From Mammaliicoccus vitulinus (lineage in GTDB: Bacteria; Bacillota; Bacilli; Staphylococcales; Staphylococcaceae), in contig NZ_CP118974.1 of the NCBI RefSeq assembly GCF_029024305.1, positions 1,178,001-1,242,000 on the forward strand: DNA of 64,000 bases, given 5' to 3'. The stretch's first letter is position 1. Every line of letters begins with the position of its first letter. The notes beneath the pieces are model-generated. The model made no database searches and had not been told where the DNA came from. It saw only the letters and a list, made by a program, of their open reading frames with translations. A program made the translations under genes and the position numbers. This document shows, one piece after another, positions 40,750 to 49,731 of this stretch.

Positions 40750-41019
40750 TTGTTTGGTAAGTCTTGCAACATACGGACCTTCTATGTTGCTTGTTTGATC
40801 AGTCTTGCAACATACGGGCCTTCTATGTTGCTTGTTTGGCGAGTCTTGCAACATACGGGCCTTCTATGTTGCTTGTTTGGCAAGTCTTGCAACATACAGA
40901 CCTTCTATGTTGCTTGTTTGGTAAGTCTTGCAACATACAGGCCTTCTATGTTGCTTGTTTGATCAGTCTTGCAACATACAGACCTTCTATGTTGCTTGTT
41001 TGATTAGTCTTGCAACATA
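40750..41019. repeat. 41-bp tandem repeat array of hairpin units
   Basis: Six complete units and a partial one, with an exact 41-bp period (GTCTTGCAAC at 40761, 40802, 40843, 40884, 40925, 40966, 41007). Each unit has a perfect inverted repeat GCAACATA-N9-TATGTTGC, so the transcript could form six hairpins. Variation is limited to the loop (C-A/G-G-A/G-CCTTC) and a 4-base linker. 41 is not a multiple of three, so coding is unlikely. It is not a CRISPR array: there are no unrelated spacers. Confidence 0.95.
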
Positions 41020-41044
41020 TAGCATGTACTTAAAAGAACAAACG

Positions 41045-41094
41045 AAAACATATGACACTACTTACAAATATCAGTAATGTGATATGTTTTTTTA
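41045..41094 (+). terminator. Terminator-like hairpin after the tandem array
   Basis: AAAACATAT (41045-41053) pairs with ATATGTTTT (41082-41090), with inner pairing around CACTACT/AGTAATGTG, then Ts. Oriented to end a plus-strand transcript coming from the array. Confidence 0.55.
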
Positions 41095-41163
41095 TTTTGA
41101 GTGGATCATGATATCTCCATAGTATACATACGTTTCACTCTTATTCCACTTGTATTTGTCCTC

Positions 41164-41261
41164 ACGATTTTGTGAAGTGCTGACGTCCGGGGGAATAGTA
41201 TGCGAGAGAGACTACAGGCTCGAACCATATTCATAAGGCAAGCATGCACAAACAAAATCGT
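41164..41261. repeat. Dispersed long-hairpin element, copy A
   Basis: Ends ACGATTTTG and CAAAATCGT are inverted. Inside, GTATG/CATAC-like and CGAG/CTCG arms enclose the segment AGAGACTACAGG, which is identical in copy B at 60802-60896. About 22 bp to the left of the element is also similar between the copies. It lies between the tandem array and the Pho box of pstS; the rest of 41095-41363 shows no gene. Confidence 0.85.
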
Positions 41262-41362
41262 AAGATTTTAAAATAAAAAAATATTTGTCATATCATCCGA
41301 TTAAATAGAGAGGGCATGTCAAAATATTGATCGATTAAAATTAAAAACGTTTTCATCAAATG

Positions 41363-41401
41363 TTAACACAAAATTTACATTCAATTTATTTGTGCTTAAT
41401 A
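41363..41401 (+). promoter_or_regulatory. PhoP-type box upstream of pstS
   Basis: Four hexamers with exact 11-bp period: TTAACA-N5-TTTACA-N5-TTTATT-N5-TTAATA. This fits the Gram-positive PhoP direct repeat TTHACA-N5. The first two match well, the last two are degenerate. It indicates phosphate-starvation control of pst. Confidence 0.75.
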
Positions 41402-41462
41402 AAGAAAATGTAAAGTAAAGGTGTAATAAAGATTAAGGCGTTATTAATTAGGAGGATTTAAC

Positions 41463-42416
41463 ATGAAAAAGTGGCAATTAATTGGGTCAACAACAGCATT
41501 GAGTTCAGCACTTCTATTAGGAGCTTGTGGTGGAGCAGCTGAAAAATCTAGTGCAGGGGATACTAAATCTTCAGATGATAATAAATTAAGTGGCGAAGTA
41601 AAAGGTGATGGCTCATCTACAGTCGCGCCAGTAATGGAAAAAATAAACGAAGACTTCTCAGCAGAACAACCTGATGTATCAGTATCAATCGGTGTTTCGG
41701 GAACTGGTGGAGGATTTGAAAAATTCATAGCGGGTGAAACTGATTTCGCAAATGCTTCTAGAGATATTAAAGATGAAGAAAAAGATAAATTGAAAAAAGA
41801 AAAAGTTGAATACACTGAGTTTAAAGTTGCTCAAGATGGTTTAACAGTAGCAGTTAATAAAGATAATGACTTTGTTGAAGAACTAAGTATGGAAGAATTA
41901 GCAAAAATATATAGCGGGAAAGCTAAAACATGGAAAGATGTTAATTCAGAATTTCCTGATAAGAAAATCAAAGCATTTTCACCAGACCAATCTCACGGGA
42001 CATACGATTTCTTTAGTGAAGAAGTTTTAGATGAAAAAGATCTGGAATCAGAAAAAAATGCTGACACAAACGTAATTGTTAAATCAGTTCAAGATAACAA
42101 AGATTCAATTGGCTTCTTTGGCTACAACTTCTACCAAGAAAATAAAGATACATTGAAAGCAGTGAAAATCAAAGGTGATGAAGGTAAAGCGGTAGAACCT
42201 ACTGATGAATCTGTTAATGATGGAACTTATCCTTTAAGTAGACCACTGTTCGTTTACGCGAAGAATAAATCACTTGAAGATAACGATGCATTCTACGGCT
42301 TTATGGAGTATGTTATTGACAACTCAGCAGATGCAGCGAAAGATGCAGGTTATGTTCCATTAAAAGATGAAGAATATAAAAAAGACAAAGAAACTTTAGA
42401 AAAATTTAAAAAATAA
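41463..42416 (+). CDS. pstS: Phosphate ABC transporter substrate-binding lipoprotein PstS
   Basis: 317 residues. Signal peptide with lipobox LLGAC (Cys near 21), then a Gly/Ser/Asp-rich linker and the phosphate-binding fold (GDGSSTVAPV; GVSGTGGGFEKF; ANASRDI). It captures phosphate outside the cell for PstCAB. First gene of pstS-pstC-pstA-pstB-phoU, behind a PhoP-type box. A strong hairpin separates it from pstC. Confidence 0.93.
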   Translation: MKKWQLIGSTTALSSALLLGACGGAAEKSSAGDTKSSDDNKLSGEVKGDGSSTVAPVMEKINEDFSAEQPDVSVSIGVSGTGGGFEKFIAGETDFANASRDIKDEEKDKLKKEKVEYTEFKVAQDGLTVAVNKDNDFVEELSMEELAKIYSGKAKTWKDVNSEFPDKKIKAFSPDQSHGTYDFFSEEVLDEKDLESEKNADTNVIVKSVQDNKDSIGFFGYNFYQENKDTLKAVKIKGDEGKAVEPTDESVNDGTYPLSRPLFVYAKNKSLEDNDAFYGFMEYVIDNSADAAKDAGYVPLKDEEYKKDKETLEKFKK

Positions 42417-42445
42417 TCATTAAAAAAATCATTAATAAATCAATG

Positions 42446-42475
42446 CAAAGGGCGTACATATGTCGCCCTTTTTCA
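42446..42475 (+). terminator. Hairpin between pstS and pstC
   Basis: AAAGGGCG with CGCCCTTT around a self-complementary ACATATGT loop, then TTTC. Likely makes pstS mRNA more abundant than the transporter genes. Confidence 0.75.
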
Positions 42476-42494
42476 AAATGAAGGAGTTATTTTT

Positions 42495-43424
42495 ATGGAA
42501 GAACAAACTTCAGTGCAGGAACTTATTAAACGAAATAATAACAATAAAGGAAAGGTTTTTGCTGACAAAGCAGTTCCAATTATTTTATTATTAATAGCTT
42601 CAGTTTCTGTACTAACAACAATCGGGATATTATTTACACTTATTACTGAAACAGTAACGTTTTTCACGAGAGTGAATCCATTTGAATTTTTATTCACTAA
42701 AGAATGGGCACCCTTTTCTTCTGATCCACAATACGGAATATTTGCGCTTATATTAGGTACTTTAAAAGTAACGGCTGTAGCAACGGTATTTGCAGTACCT
42801 GTTGGACTAGGCGCTGCACTTTACTTAAGTGAATATGCGTCTGATAGATCAAGAAGAATGATTAAACCAGTATTAGAAATATTGGCAGGTATTCCTACAA
42901 TTGTATATGGTTTCTTCGCGTTAACATTTGTTACACCTATATTAAGAGGAATATTCCCTGAATTAGGTAGCTTTAACTCAATTAGTCCCGGTTTAGTCGT
43001 GGGGGTCATGATTATTCCGATGATTACAAGTATGAGTGAGGATGCGATGAGTTCAGTGCCAGAATCGATTAAAGAAGGTGCACTTGGTTTAGGTGCAACG
43101 AAATTTGAACTAGCAACTAAAATTGTCTTTCCAGCAGCATTATCGGGAATTATTGCGTCGATTGTATTAGCTGTATCAAGAGCAATTGGTGAAACGATGA
43201 TTGTTTCATTAGCAGCTGGTAGTACGCCAGATGCAAGCTTTAGTTTAACAGGCTCAATTCAAACGATGACAGGATTTATCGTTCAAGTTGCTACTGGAGA
43301 TGCAACTTATGGGTCAGATATTTATTACAGTATATACGCGGTAGGTTTCACATTGTTTATATTCACATTTATTATGAATATTATTTCTCAATGGGTTACT
43401 AAGCGCTTTAGAGAGGAGTACTAA
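42495..43424 (+). CDS. pstC: Phosphate ABC transporter permease PstC
   Basis: 309-residue inner membrane permease with about six hydrophobic segments. Family blocks: EILAGIPTIVYGFFAL near 131 and the EAA loop SVPESIKEGALGLGATKFE near 191. ATG at 42495 behind GAAGGAG. pstA follows after 1 bp. Confidence 0.94.
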   Translation: MEEQTSVQELIKRNNNNKGKVFADKAVPIILLLIASVSVLTTIGILFTLITETVTFFTRVNPFEFLFTKEWAPFSSDPQYGIFALILGTLKVTAVATVFAVPVGLGAALYLSEYASDRSRRMIKPVLEILAGIPTIVYGFFALTFVTPILRGIFPELGSFNSISPGLVVGVMIIPMITSMSEDAMSSVPESIKEGALGLGATKFELATKIVFPAALSGIIASIVLAVSRAIGETMIVSLAAGSTPDASFSLTGSIQTMTGFIVQVATGDATYGSDIYYSIYAVGFTLFIFTFIMNIISQWVTKRFREEY

Positions 43425-43425
43425 T

Positions 43426-44328
43426 ATGTCAGAAGTAAATTTAGTTGATCAAACTGTTGTTCAAAAAAAATTACCCACAAGATTGTTAAAAAATAAAGTG
43501 ATTAAATCAGTATTTTTTGTCTGTACATTAATTGGGTTAATTGTATTAGCTATATTGCTATTTGACATATTTAAAAAAGGTATTCCTTATTTAAGTACTG
43601 ATTTCTTTAGTAATTTCTCTTCTACTTCACCTGAAAGAGCGGGTATTAAAGGTGCTTTAATTGGTACACTTTGGCTCATGATGACGATTGCTCCAATATC
43701 TATTATTTTAGGTGTCGGCACAGCAATCTATATGGTTGAATATGCAAAAGAAAATTGGTTCACAAAATTTATTAGAGTAAATATCTCAAACCTAGCCGGA
43801 GTACCGTCAGTAGTATTTGGTTTGTTAGGTTTAACGATATTTGTACGTGGAGCCGGGTTTGAAAGCTTATCACTAGGGAAAACGGTAATTGCAGCCGCAT
43901 TAACGATGTCGCTTATGATTCTACCAATTATTATCGTAGCAAGCCAAGAAGCTATAAAAGCTGTACCATCTTCAATTAGAGAGGCTTCTTTAGGACTAGG
44001 TGGTACAAAATGGCAAACGATTAAAAATATTGTATTACCTGCATCTATCCCAGGTATTTTAACAGGTACAATACTTGCACTATCAAGAGCACTAGGTGAA
44101 ACAGCACCATTAGTTGTAATTGGTATTCCTGCTATATTAATGAAAACGCCAAATAGTATCTTTGAATCATTTCAAGCGTTACCAATGCAAATATATAATT
44201 GGGCTAAATTGCCACAAGCTGAATTCCAATTTGTATCATCAGCTGCAATAATCGTTTTACTCGTAATATTAATTCTTATGAACTCCATTGCAATTTATAT
44301 TAGAAATAAATATCAAAGAAAACTTTAA
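43426..44328 (+). CDS. pstA: Phosphate ABC transporter permease PstA
   Basis: 300-residue partner permease of PstC with about six hydrophobic segments. Blocks NLAGVPSVVFGLLGL near 122 and the EAA loop AVPSSIREASLGLGGTKWQ near 180. ATG behind GAGAGGAG within the end of pstC. Confidence 0.94.
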   Translation: MSEVNLVDQTVVQKKLPTRLLKNKVIKSVFFVCTLIGLIVLAILLFDIFKKGIPYLSTDFFSNFSSTSPERAGIKGALIGTLWLMMTIAPISIILGVGTAIYMVEYAKENWFTKFIRVNISNLAGVPSVVFGLLGLTIFVRGAGFESLSLGKTVIAAALTMSLMILPIIIVASQEAIKAVPSSIREASLGLGGTKWQTIKNIVLPASIPGILTGTILALSRALGETAPLVVIGIPAILMKTPNSIFESFQALPMQIYNWAKLPQAEFQFVSSAAIIVLLVILILMNSIAIYIRNKYQRKL

Positions 44329-44354
44329 AATCAAAATGAAGAGGGGTCATTAAA

Positions 44355-45194
44355 ATGACAGACGTAAAAATTAGAGATTTGTCTCAAAATATACCTTCAA
44401 ATGACATGACATCAAGTAAAGAAATAGTAGTTGAAGATAAAAACATTGTATATAAAACAAATAATTTAGATTTATGGTATGGTGATTTCCATGCTTTGAG
44501 GAATATTAATCTTGATATCGCTGAAAACGAAGTGACAGCGATAATTGGTCCGTCAGGCTGTGGTAAATCAACTTATATTAAAACTTTAAATAGAATGATT
44601 GAATTAATTCCTAGTGTTAAAACATCTGGTGAAATTATTTATAGAGATCAAAATATTTTCGATAAAAAATATAGTGTTGAAGAGTTAAGAACGAATGTTG
44701 GTATGGTCTTCCAAAAACCAAACCCATTTCCTAAGTCTATTTATGACAATATCACTTATGGTCCTAGAATCCATGGTATTACTGATAAAAAAGTATTAGA
44801 CGAAATCGTTGAACGTTCATTAAAAGGTGCAGCTATATGGGATGAGTGTAAAGATAGACTTGATAAAAATGCTTATGGACTATCTGGAGGACAACAACAA
44901 AGAGTTTGTATTGCCCGTTGTTTAGCAATAGAGCCAGATGTCATTTTAATGGATGAACCAACTTCAGCATTAGATCCTATTTCAACATTAAAAGTTGAAG
45001 AACTTGTTCAAGAATTGAAATCTAAATACTCTATTATTATTGTGACTCATAATATGCAACAAGCTGCTAGAATATCTGATAAAACGGCTTTCTTCTTAAA
45101 TGGTTACGTAAACGAATTTGACCATACTGATAAAATTTTCTCTAACCCAACTGATAAGAAAACAGAAGATTATATTTCTGGGAGATTTGGTTAA
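44355..45194 (+). CDS. pstB: Phosphate ABC transporter ATP-binding protein PstB
   Basis: 279-residue ATPase. Walker [10 protein letters not shown] near 65, signature LSGGQQQR near 175, Walker B VILMDEP near 195 and the switch His in VTHN. A polar N-terminal extension of about 35 residues precedes the ABC domain. Only one pstB is present, whereas B. subtilis has two. phoU follows after 1 bp. Confidence 0.95.
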   Translation: MTDVKIRDLSQNIPSNDMTSSKEIVVEDKNIVYKTNNLDLWYGDFHALRNINLDIAENEVTAIIGPSGCGKSTYIKTLNRMIELIPSVKTSGEIIYRDQNIFDKKYSVEELRTNVGMVFQKPNPFPKSIYDNITYGPRIHGITDKKVLDEIVERSLKGAAIWDECKDRLDKNAYGLSGGQQQRVCIARCLAIEPDVILMDEPTSALDPISTLKVEELVQELKSKYSIIIVTHNMQQAARISDKTAFFLNGYVNEFDHTDKIFSNPTDKKTEDYISGRFG

Positions 45195-45195
45195 T

Positions 45196-45843
45196 ATGGT
45201 TATAAGAGAAAAATACGAAGGTGAATTAAACACACTAATTGAAGATTTATTTAAATTGGGTAAAGAAGTTTATCAGATGATTGAACAGTCTGTTACAGTT
45301 TTAAGTGATGAAGATAAGACTAACGCTAGAAATTTAATCGCTTACGATAAGAAAATCAACCAAATGGAATATGATATTAACGAAAAAGTCGTTATGTTAA
45401 TTACGAAGCAACAACCTATGGCTACTGATTTGCGTGTGATGATCTCAGCTTTAAAAATTGCTTCTGAATTAGAAAGAATGGCTGATAATTCAACTAATAT
45501 TGCTCAAATTAGAAAAAGAGCTATCATAACGGATTATTTTATATTGATGAGATTAAAAACGATGGGTAAACTAGCGATGTTAATGCTGAGAGATTTAGAA
45601 ACAGCAGTTAATAATAAGGATATATTGCTCATAAAAGAAATCATTGAACGTGATGACGACATTGATGATTTATATAGAGAGATTAGTAATACGACTTATT
45701 TAATAGACAATGATCCATTCATTTCAGGTCAAGCACATCTTGCTGCAAGATATTTAGAAAGAATTGGCGATCATATTACAAATATTAGTGAAAGCTGTTA
45801 TTATTATATTACTGGCGAACACTATGAGCCAATTGAAAAATAA
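45196..45843 (+). CDS. phoU: Phosphate transport regulator PhoU
   Basis: 215 residues forming two PhoU three-helix repeats, with the metal-binding type motifs AYDKKINQMEYDI and ERIGDHITNISE. It links PstSCAB activity to the phosphate-sensing histidine kinase. ATG at 45196 behind GGGAGA; the open frame extends upstream into pstB but without a suitable start. Confidence 0.92.
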   Translation: MVIREKYEGELNTLIEDLFKLGKEVYQMIEQSVTVLSDEDKTNARNLIAYDKKINQMEYDINEKVVMLITKQQPMATDLRVMISALKIASELERMADNSTNIAQIRKRAIITDYFILMRLKTMGKLAMLMLRDLETAVNNKDILLIKEIIERDDDIDDLYREISNTTYLIDNDPFISGQAHLAARYLERIGDHITNISESCYYYITGEHYEPIEK

Positions 45844-45919
45844 TACTGGAATTATATAACCATAGATGGTATTATAATAAGGTCGTATATTAATTGAAAT
45901 AAGAATAGGAGGGTTCATC

Positions 45920-46069
45920 ATGCGCGTAAATGTAACTTTAGCATGTACTGATTGTGGTGAAAGAAACTACATCTCTAAAAAGAATAAACGTAATAACCCA
46001 GAGCGAATCGAAATGAAAAAATATTGTGCTCGTGACGGTAAACACACTCTTCATAGAGAAACAAAATAA
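45920..46069 (+). CDS. rpmG: 50S ribosomal protein L33 (bL33)
   Basis: 49 residues: [17 protein letters not shown]...[16 protein letters not shown]. Only three Cys remain (CX2C near 9-12 and one near 36), so the zinc ribbon is incomplete; the staphylococcal L33 I remember also has this pattern. ATG at 45920 behind GGAGGG. Between phoU and the 5-formyl-THF cyclo-ligase gene, as in Bacillus. Confidence 0.93.
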   Translation: MRVNVTLACTDCGERNYISKKNKRNNPERIEMKKYCARDGKHTLHRETK

Positions 46070-46081
46070 TAAAACGAATAA

Positions 46082-46118
46082 GAACACATTGCCAATTTTG
46101 GTAGTGTGTTTTTTATTT
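46082..46118 (+). terminator. rpmG terminator
   Basis: Imperfect stem around ACACATTGCCA and TGGTAGTGTGT followed by a run of Ts. Confidence 0.7.
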
Positions 46119-46218
46119 AACTTTAGAGGTCCTAACACTACCTATCACAGTATTTCTTGTGTTATCATTAAATGTATAAATGCTAGAAATGAAATAATAA
46201 TTGGGAAGTGTTAAATTC

Positions 46219-46773
46219 ATGACTATCAAGAAAAAATTGAGAAAAGAAATACTGGATTTGATGAGAAATCAACAAAAATCTCAGAAAGAGAATTATGATT
46301 TTAATTTACGAAAACAATTATTTGATCACGATAAATATAAAAATGCTAAATCAGTAGCTATTGTCATGAGCATGGATCATGAAGTAGATACATTGCCAAT
46401 TATAGAGAAGTTATTACAAGATAATAAAAAAGTATATGTGCCTACAACAAACTACAGTACAAAAATTATGAAATTTCAGCAATTAACGGATTTAGAATCT
46501 ATTGCTCTAGACGAAAAGGGCATTAAATATATTGATAAGCAAACTGAAATAAGTGACGATATTGATTTGATCATTGTACCTGGCGTTGTATTTAGTGAAG
46601 ACGGTTATAGAATTGGCTATGGTGGAGGCTATTATGATAAATACTTATCTGAATACAAAGGAAGCACGCTTAGCCTAGTATATCCATTTCAAATTAAATC
46701 GTTTGATACAGAAGAGCATGATGTACCCGTTGAAGAAATTATATTACCAAATGTTATTTATGGAGAAGAATAA
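46219..46773 (+). CDS. 5-formyltetrahydrofolate cyclo-ligase
   Basis: 184 residues. It converts 5-formyl-THF to 5,10-methenyl-THF with ATP. The signature GYRIGYGGGYYDKYL is near 132-146; N-terminal LRKEILDLMRNQ. ATG at 46219; the upstream in-frame TTG at 46201 is possible but the extra residues look non-conserved. The stop touches the start of the rhomboid gene. Confidence 0.92.
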   Translation: MTIKKKLRKEILDLMRNQQKSQKENYDFNLRKQLFDHDKYKNAKSVAIVMSMDHEVDTLPIIEKLLQDNKKVYVPTTNYSTKIMKFQQLTDLESIALDEKGIKYIDKQTEISDDIDLIIVPGVVFSEDGYRIGYGGGYYDKYLSEYKGSTLSLVYPFQIKSFDTEEHDVPVEEIILPNVIYGEE

Positions 46774-48222
46774 ATGGATAAAATAAAACAAATGTGGAAG
46801 TCGATTTATTATTTAGTATATACAGAAGGATTTAATATTTTATCAATTGATGAAGAAGATTCAGAAGTTTGGTTAACACATGAATCTAAAAAAGTCGTAA
46901 AACGCTTTATACATAAAGCACCTACACATCAAGAAGTAGATTTTGACTTTGAAAAAACAACAGACCATTTAAGTAGTTTGATTGATAGTATAGGATTTAG
47001 CTTTGAACAATTGGACACATATTATTTAACGGATAAAGATATAGATTTCACAGAGTTTAATCATTATAAGCGTCCTAAAATTAGATATTATGCTTTAAGC
47101 AGTGTGGAAGATTTCGAGAAAGTATCCAGCCATATCATTACAAAACAACAAATTAAACGTTCTAAAACAACAGCTGTAACGACATATAAGAACAAGTTGC
47201 TAAATGCGAGTTTTATTGATAGTTTTATGCTAAAATTTTCACCAGTTACATATTTTTTAGTAGCGATCAACGTGATTGTCTGGCTATCACTAGTATTAAT
47301 ATTTAATCAAGTTGCGCAAATTAATCTAGTAGATTACGGTGGACTCGTACATTTTAACGTTGTACACGGTGAGTGGTATAGGTTATTAACATCTATGTTC
47401 TTGCATGCCGATTTCACACATTTGATCATGAATGTATTTTCACTTATTATATTTGGTAAGTTAATTGAAGGTGCATTAGGTTCAATCAAGATGTTTATAA
47501 TATATCTTGTCTCTGGTCTATTTGCTGGATTAGTATCATTAAGTATTGATACTGTATCTATTTCTATTGGTGCAAGTGGTGCTATATTTGGACTGATTGG
47601 TGCATTCATCGTCTACTTATTTACGAGAAAGAATATCAATAAACAATTTGTATTACAAACATTTATAGGTATTGCGATTATTTCTTTATTAGCATTATTT
47701 ATAAGCAACGTGAACCATTTTGCCCACTTAGGAGGATTTATTGGTGGTGCTATCCTTATGTATATCATATATAAATGGATGGAGCATGATAAATTCAAAA
47801 TGCATTATATTATTGCTTTTATCGTATTAATCATTATTCTAGTATTCATTATTTTTAGCAGACAGCAGCATTATATATATGATGAATTAACTAAAGAAGC
47901 GATGAATAATGGTGATTTTAATAGTGCGGAAACAATGATTAAGCAAATAAAAGAAAAAAACTTCGAATCTGATGAAACATATATATTAAGTGGATTGATT
48001 GTAGCAAATAATACGTCATTGGATGAAGCTATTTTAGAGTGGGAGAGAGGTTTAAAGATTTTCCCTCAATCTCCCAAGCTCAATTATCAATTAGCTTTAG
48101 GTTATAGAGCCAAAGACGATTACGATAAAGCAAATAAATTTATTAATCAATCAATAAAGCAAGATAAAAATAATGAACATTATAAAGCTTTAAAAAAAGA
48201 AATAACTGCATTTAGGAGTTAA
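46774..48222 (+). CDS. GluP-type rhomboid protease with C-terminal TPR
   Basis: 482-residue intramembrane serine protease of the YqgP/GluP group. A soluble N-terminal domain (about 1-155) is followed by seven hydrophobic segments (about 157-365). The catalytic Ser is in GASGAIFG near 269 and the His in NHFAHLGGF near 320; HXNXXHLIMN-type residues (ADFTHLIMN) are near 213. Two TPR-like repeats form the tail. In B. subtilis it cleaves a magnesium transporter. Confidence 0.9.
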   Translation: MDKIKQMWKSIYYLVYTEGFNILSIDEEDSEVWLTHESKKVVKRFIHKAPTHQEVDFDFEKTTDHLSSLIDSIGFSFEQLDTYYLTDKDIDFTEFNHYKRPKIRYYALSSVEDFEKVSSHIITKQQIKRSKTTAVTTYKNKLLNASFIDSFMLKFSPVTYFLVAINVIVWLSLVLIFNQVAQINLVDYGGLVHFNVVHGEWYRLLTSMFLHADFTHLIMNVFSLIIFGKLIEGALGSIKMFIIYLVSGLFAGLVSLSIDTVSISIGASGAIFGLIGAFIVYLFTRKNINKQFVLQTFIGIAIISLLALFISNVNHFAHLGGFIGGAILMYIIYKWMEHDKFKMHYIIAFIVLIIILVFIIFSRQQHYIYDELTKEAMNNGDFNSAETMIKQIKEKNFESDETYILSGLIVANNTSLDEAILEWERGLKIFPQSPKLNYQLALGYRAKDDYDKANKFINQSIKQDKNNEHYKALKKEITAFRS

Positions 48223-48225
48223 TAA

Positions 48226-48417
48226 ATGGAAAACTTATATGATGTACAACAATTATTAAAAAAGTTTGGATATATCATCTATTTTAAAAATGAAGAAGAT
48301 CGATTAGAAATGATGGAGCAAGAAATTAAGTCAATGTATCAATCTATGCTTATTGATAAAGACACATTTTTACAAGCAAGACTCATTATTAACCAGAGAA
48401 GGATTGAGAAAAAATGA
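48226..48417 (+). CDS. yqgQ: YqgQ family protein (DUF910)
   Basis: 63-residue small cytoplasmic protein ([15 protein letters not shown]...[12 protein letters not shown]) matching the YqgQ family. The function is unknown. It lies between the rhomboid and glucokinase genes as in Bacillus and overlaps the glucokinase start by ATGA. Confidence 0.85.
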   Translation: MENLYDVQQLLKKFGYIIYFKNEEDRLEMMEQEIKSMYQSMLIDKDTFLQARLIINQRRIEKK

Positions 48418-49385
48418 CACATATTTTATCAGCAGATATTGGTGGAACAACATGTAAATTAGGAATATTTGATAAAACTTTAAATATTGAAGAAAAATGG
48501 GAAATTTCCACTAATAAAACTGGCGAAGGTATTTTAGAAAATATTTACGATTCGTTTGTAGTACATATGAACCGTAAAAATATTGATATGGAAAATATAA
48601 TTGGAATGGGCATCGGTGTTCCTGGCCCAATCGATTTTGAAAATGGTATTGTTCATGGTGCAGTTAATTTAAATTGGACGGGTAATATCGAAGTAAGAAA
48701 ACATATGCAACAGTATTTCAATGGACCTATTTACGTAGATAATGACGCGAATGTGGCAACTTTAGGTGAGAAATTTAAAGGTGCTGGAAGAAATGAAAGT
48801 GATGTTGTATGTATAACACTTGGCACTGGTGTAGGCGGTGGAATTGTTTCCAACAGTGAATTGATTCACGGTCATAATGGCTCTGGCGCTGAGATAGGAC
48901 ACTTCTTAGTAGATCAGAATAAAAGGTTCCAATGTAACTGCGGTATGAAAGGCTGTTTAGAAACGGTCGCATCTGCTACAGGCGTTATTAATTTAGTTCA
49001 TCATTTTTATCCAAATATTAATATGAAGTCTAATATTCATGACCTCATTGCAAGCAAAAATGTTACGGCTAAAGACGTGTTTGATGCAGCGAAATCAGGA
49101 GATGAATTCAGCTTATTTATCATTGATAAAGTTGCAGGTTACATAGCTTATGCAGCAAGTGTCATTAGTGTTATGACTAATCCGAAGTACATCATAATCG
49201 GTGGAGGCGTTAGTAAGGCTGGAGATATCTTACTTAAGTTCATAAAAAAACATTTTGAAAAAATGACTTTTAGACCTGCACAAGAAGATACGCATATTGA
49301 AGTTGCTCAATTAGGCAATGATGCAGGTATTATTGGTGCAGCAGGCCTCATTAAAACTTATGTATTAGAAAAGGAGAATCAATAA
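48414..49385 (+). CDS. glcK: Glucokinase (ROK family)
   Basis: 323 residues. Phosphate loop [10 protein letters not shown] near 7, sugar-binding ENDAN-like region DNDANVA near 104, TLGTGVGGG near 138 and the ROK zinc motif [10 protein letters not shown] (CXCGX2GCXE) near 174. It phosphorylates glucose in the cytoplasm for glycolysis. ATG at 48414 overlaps yqgQ; the next gene overlaps its stop. Confidence 0.93.
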   Translation: MTHILSADIGGTTCKLGIFDKTLNIEEKWEISTNKTGEGILENIYDSFVVHMNRKNIDMENIIGMGIGVPGPIDFENGIVHGAVNLNWTGNIEVRKHMQQYFNGPIYVDNDANVATLGEKFKGAGRNESDVVCITLGTGVGGGIVSNSELIHGHNGSGAEIGHFLVDQNKRFQCNCGMKGCLETVASATGVINLVHHFYPNINMKSNIHDLIASKNVTAKDVFDAAKSGDEFSLFIIDKVAGYIAYAASVISVMTNPKYIIIGGGVSKAGDILLKFIKKHFEKMTFRPAQEDTHIEVAQLGNDAGIIGAAGLIKTYVLEKENQ

Positions 49386-49699
49386 TGGCTATAGTAGACG
49401 TTGTTGTCATACCAGTAGGTACAGAAGGACCGAGTGTAAGTGAATATATTGCAGATATCCAATTAATTTTAGAAAAGCATAAAGAAACAGGAAAAATTGA
49501 TTTTCAACTAACACCTATGAATACTTTAATTGAAGGCGATTTAAAGGATTTATTTGAAGTGATTCAAGAAATCCATGAAAGTCCTTTTAATAAAGGTTTA
49601 GATAGAGTGTGCACGAACATTAGGATTGATGATAGAAGAGACAAATCTAGAAAAATGAATGAAAAGTTAGAATCAGTAAACAAACATTTAAACAAATAA
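49385..49699 (+). CDS. Thiamine-binding/MTH1187 family protein (YqgV)
   Basis: 104 residues with the ferredoxin-like DUF77 fold (VDVVVIPVGTEGPSVSEYIADIQLILEK; in blocks). Relatives bind thiamine or related pyrimidines. The start ATG overlaps the glcK stop (TAATGG), so it is translationally coupled. The physiological role is unproven. Confidence 0.85.
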   Translation: MAIVDVVVIPVGTEGPSVSEYIADIQLILEKHKETGKIDFQLTPMNTLIEGDLKDLFEVIQEIHESPFNKGLDRVCTNIRIDDRRDKSRKMNEKLESVNKHLNK

Positions 49700-49731
49700 A
49701 AAAAGACGAGTGAAAACTCGTCTTTTCTTTA
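49700..49731. terminator. Terminator between yqgV-like gene and DUF2759 gene
   Basis: AAAAGACGAGT with ACTCGTCTTTT, loop GAAA, flanked by A and T runs; between convergent genes. Confidence 0.88.

Noticed and set aside
40750-41003. Open frames of 70-79 codons in the tandem array
   Set aside because: The 41-bp unit is not a multiple of three, the frames repeat the same peptide in shifted form, and there is no ribosome site. They are a by-product of the repeat.
40750-41019. CRISPR array
   Set aside because: The units are contiguous 41-bp repeats with no unique spacers, and no cas genes are nearby.
45920-46069. rpmG as a damaged gene because the second zinc Cys is missing
   Set aside because: The L33 of staphylococci that I remember has the same pattern and length; Cys-poor L33 paralogues are normal.
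46026-46214. 62-codon frame overlapping the end of rpmG
   Set aside because: Runs through the rpmG terminator; no ribosome site.
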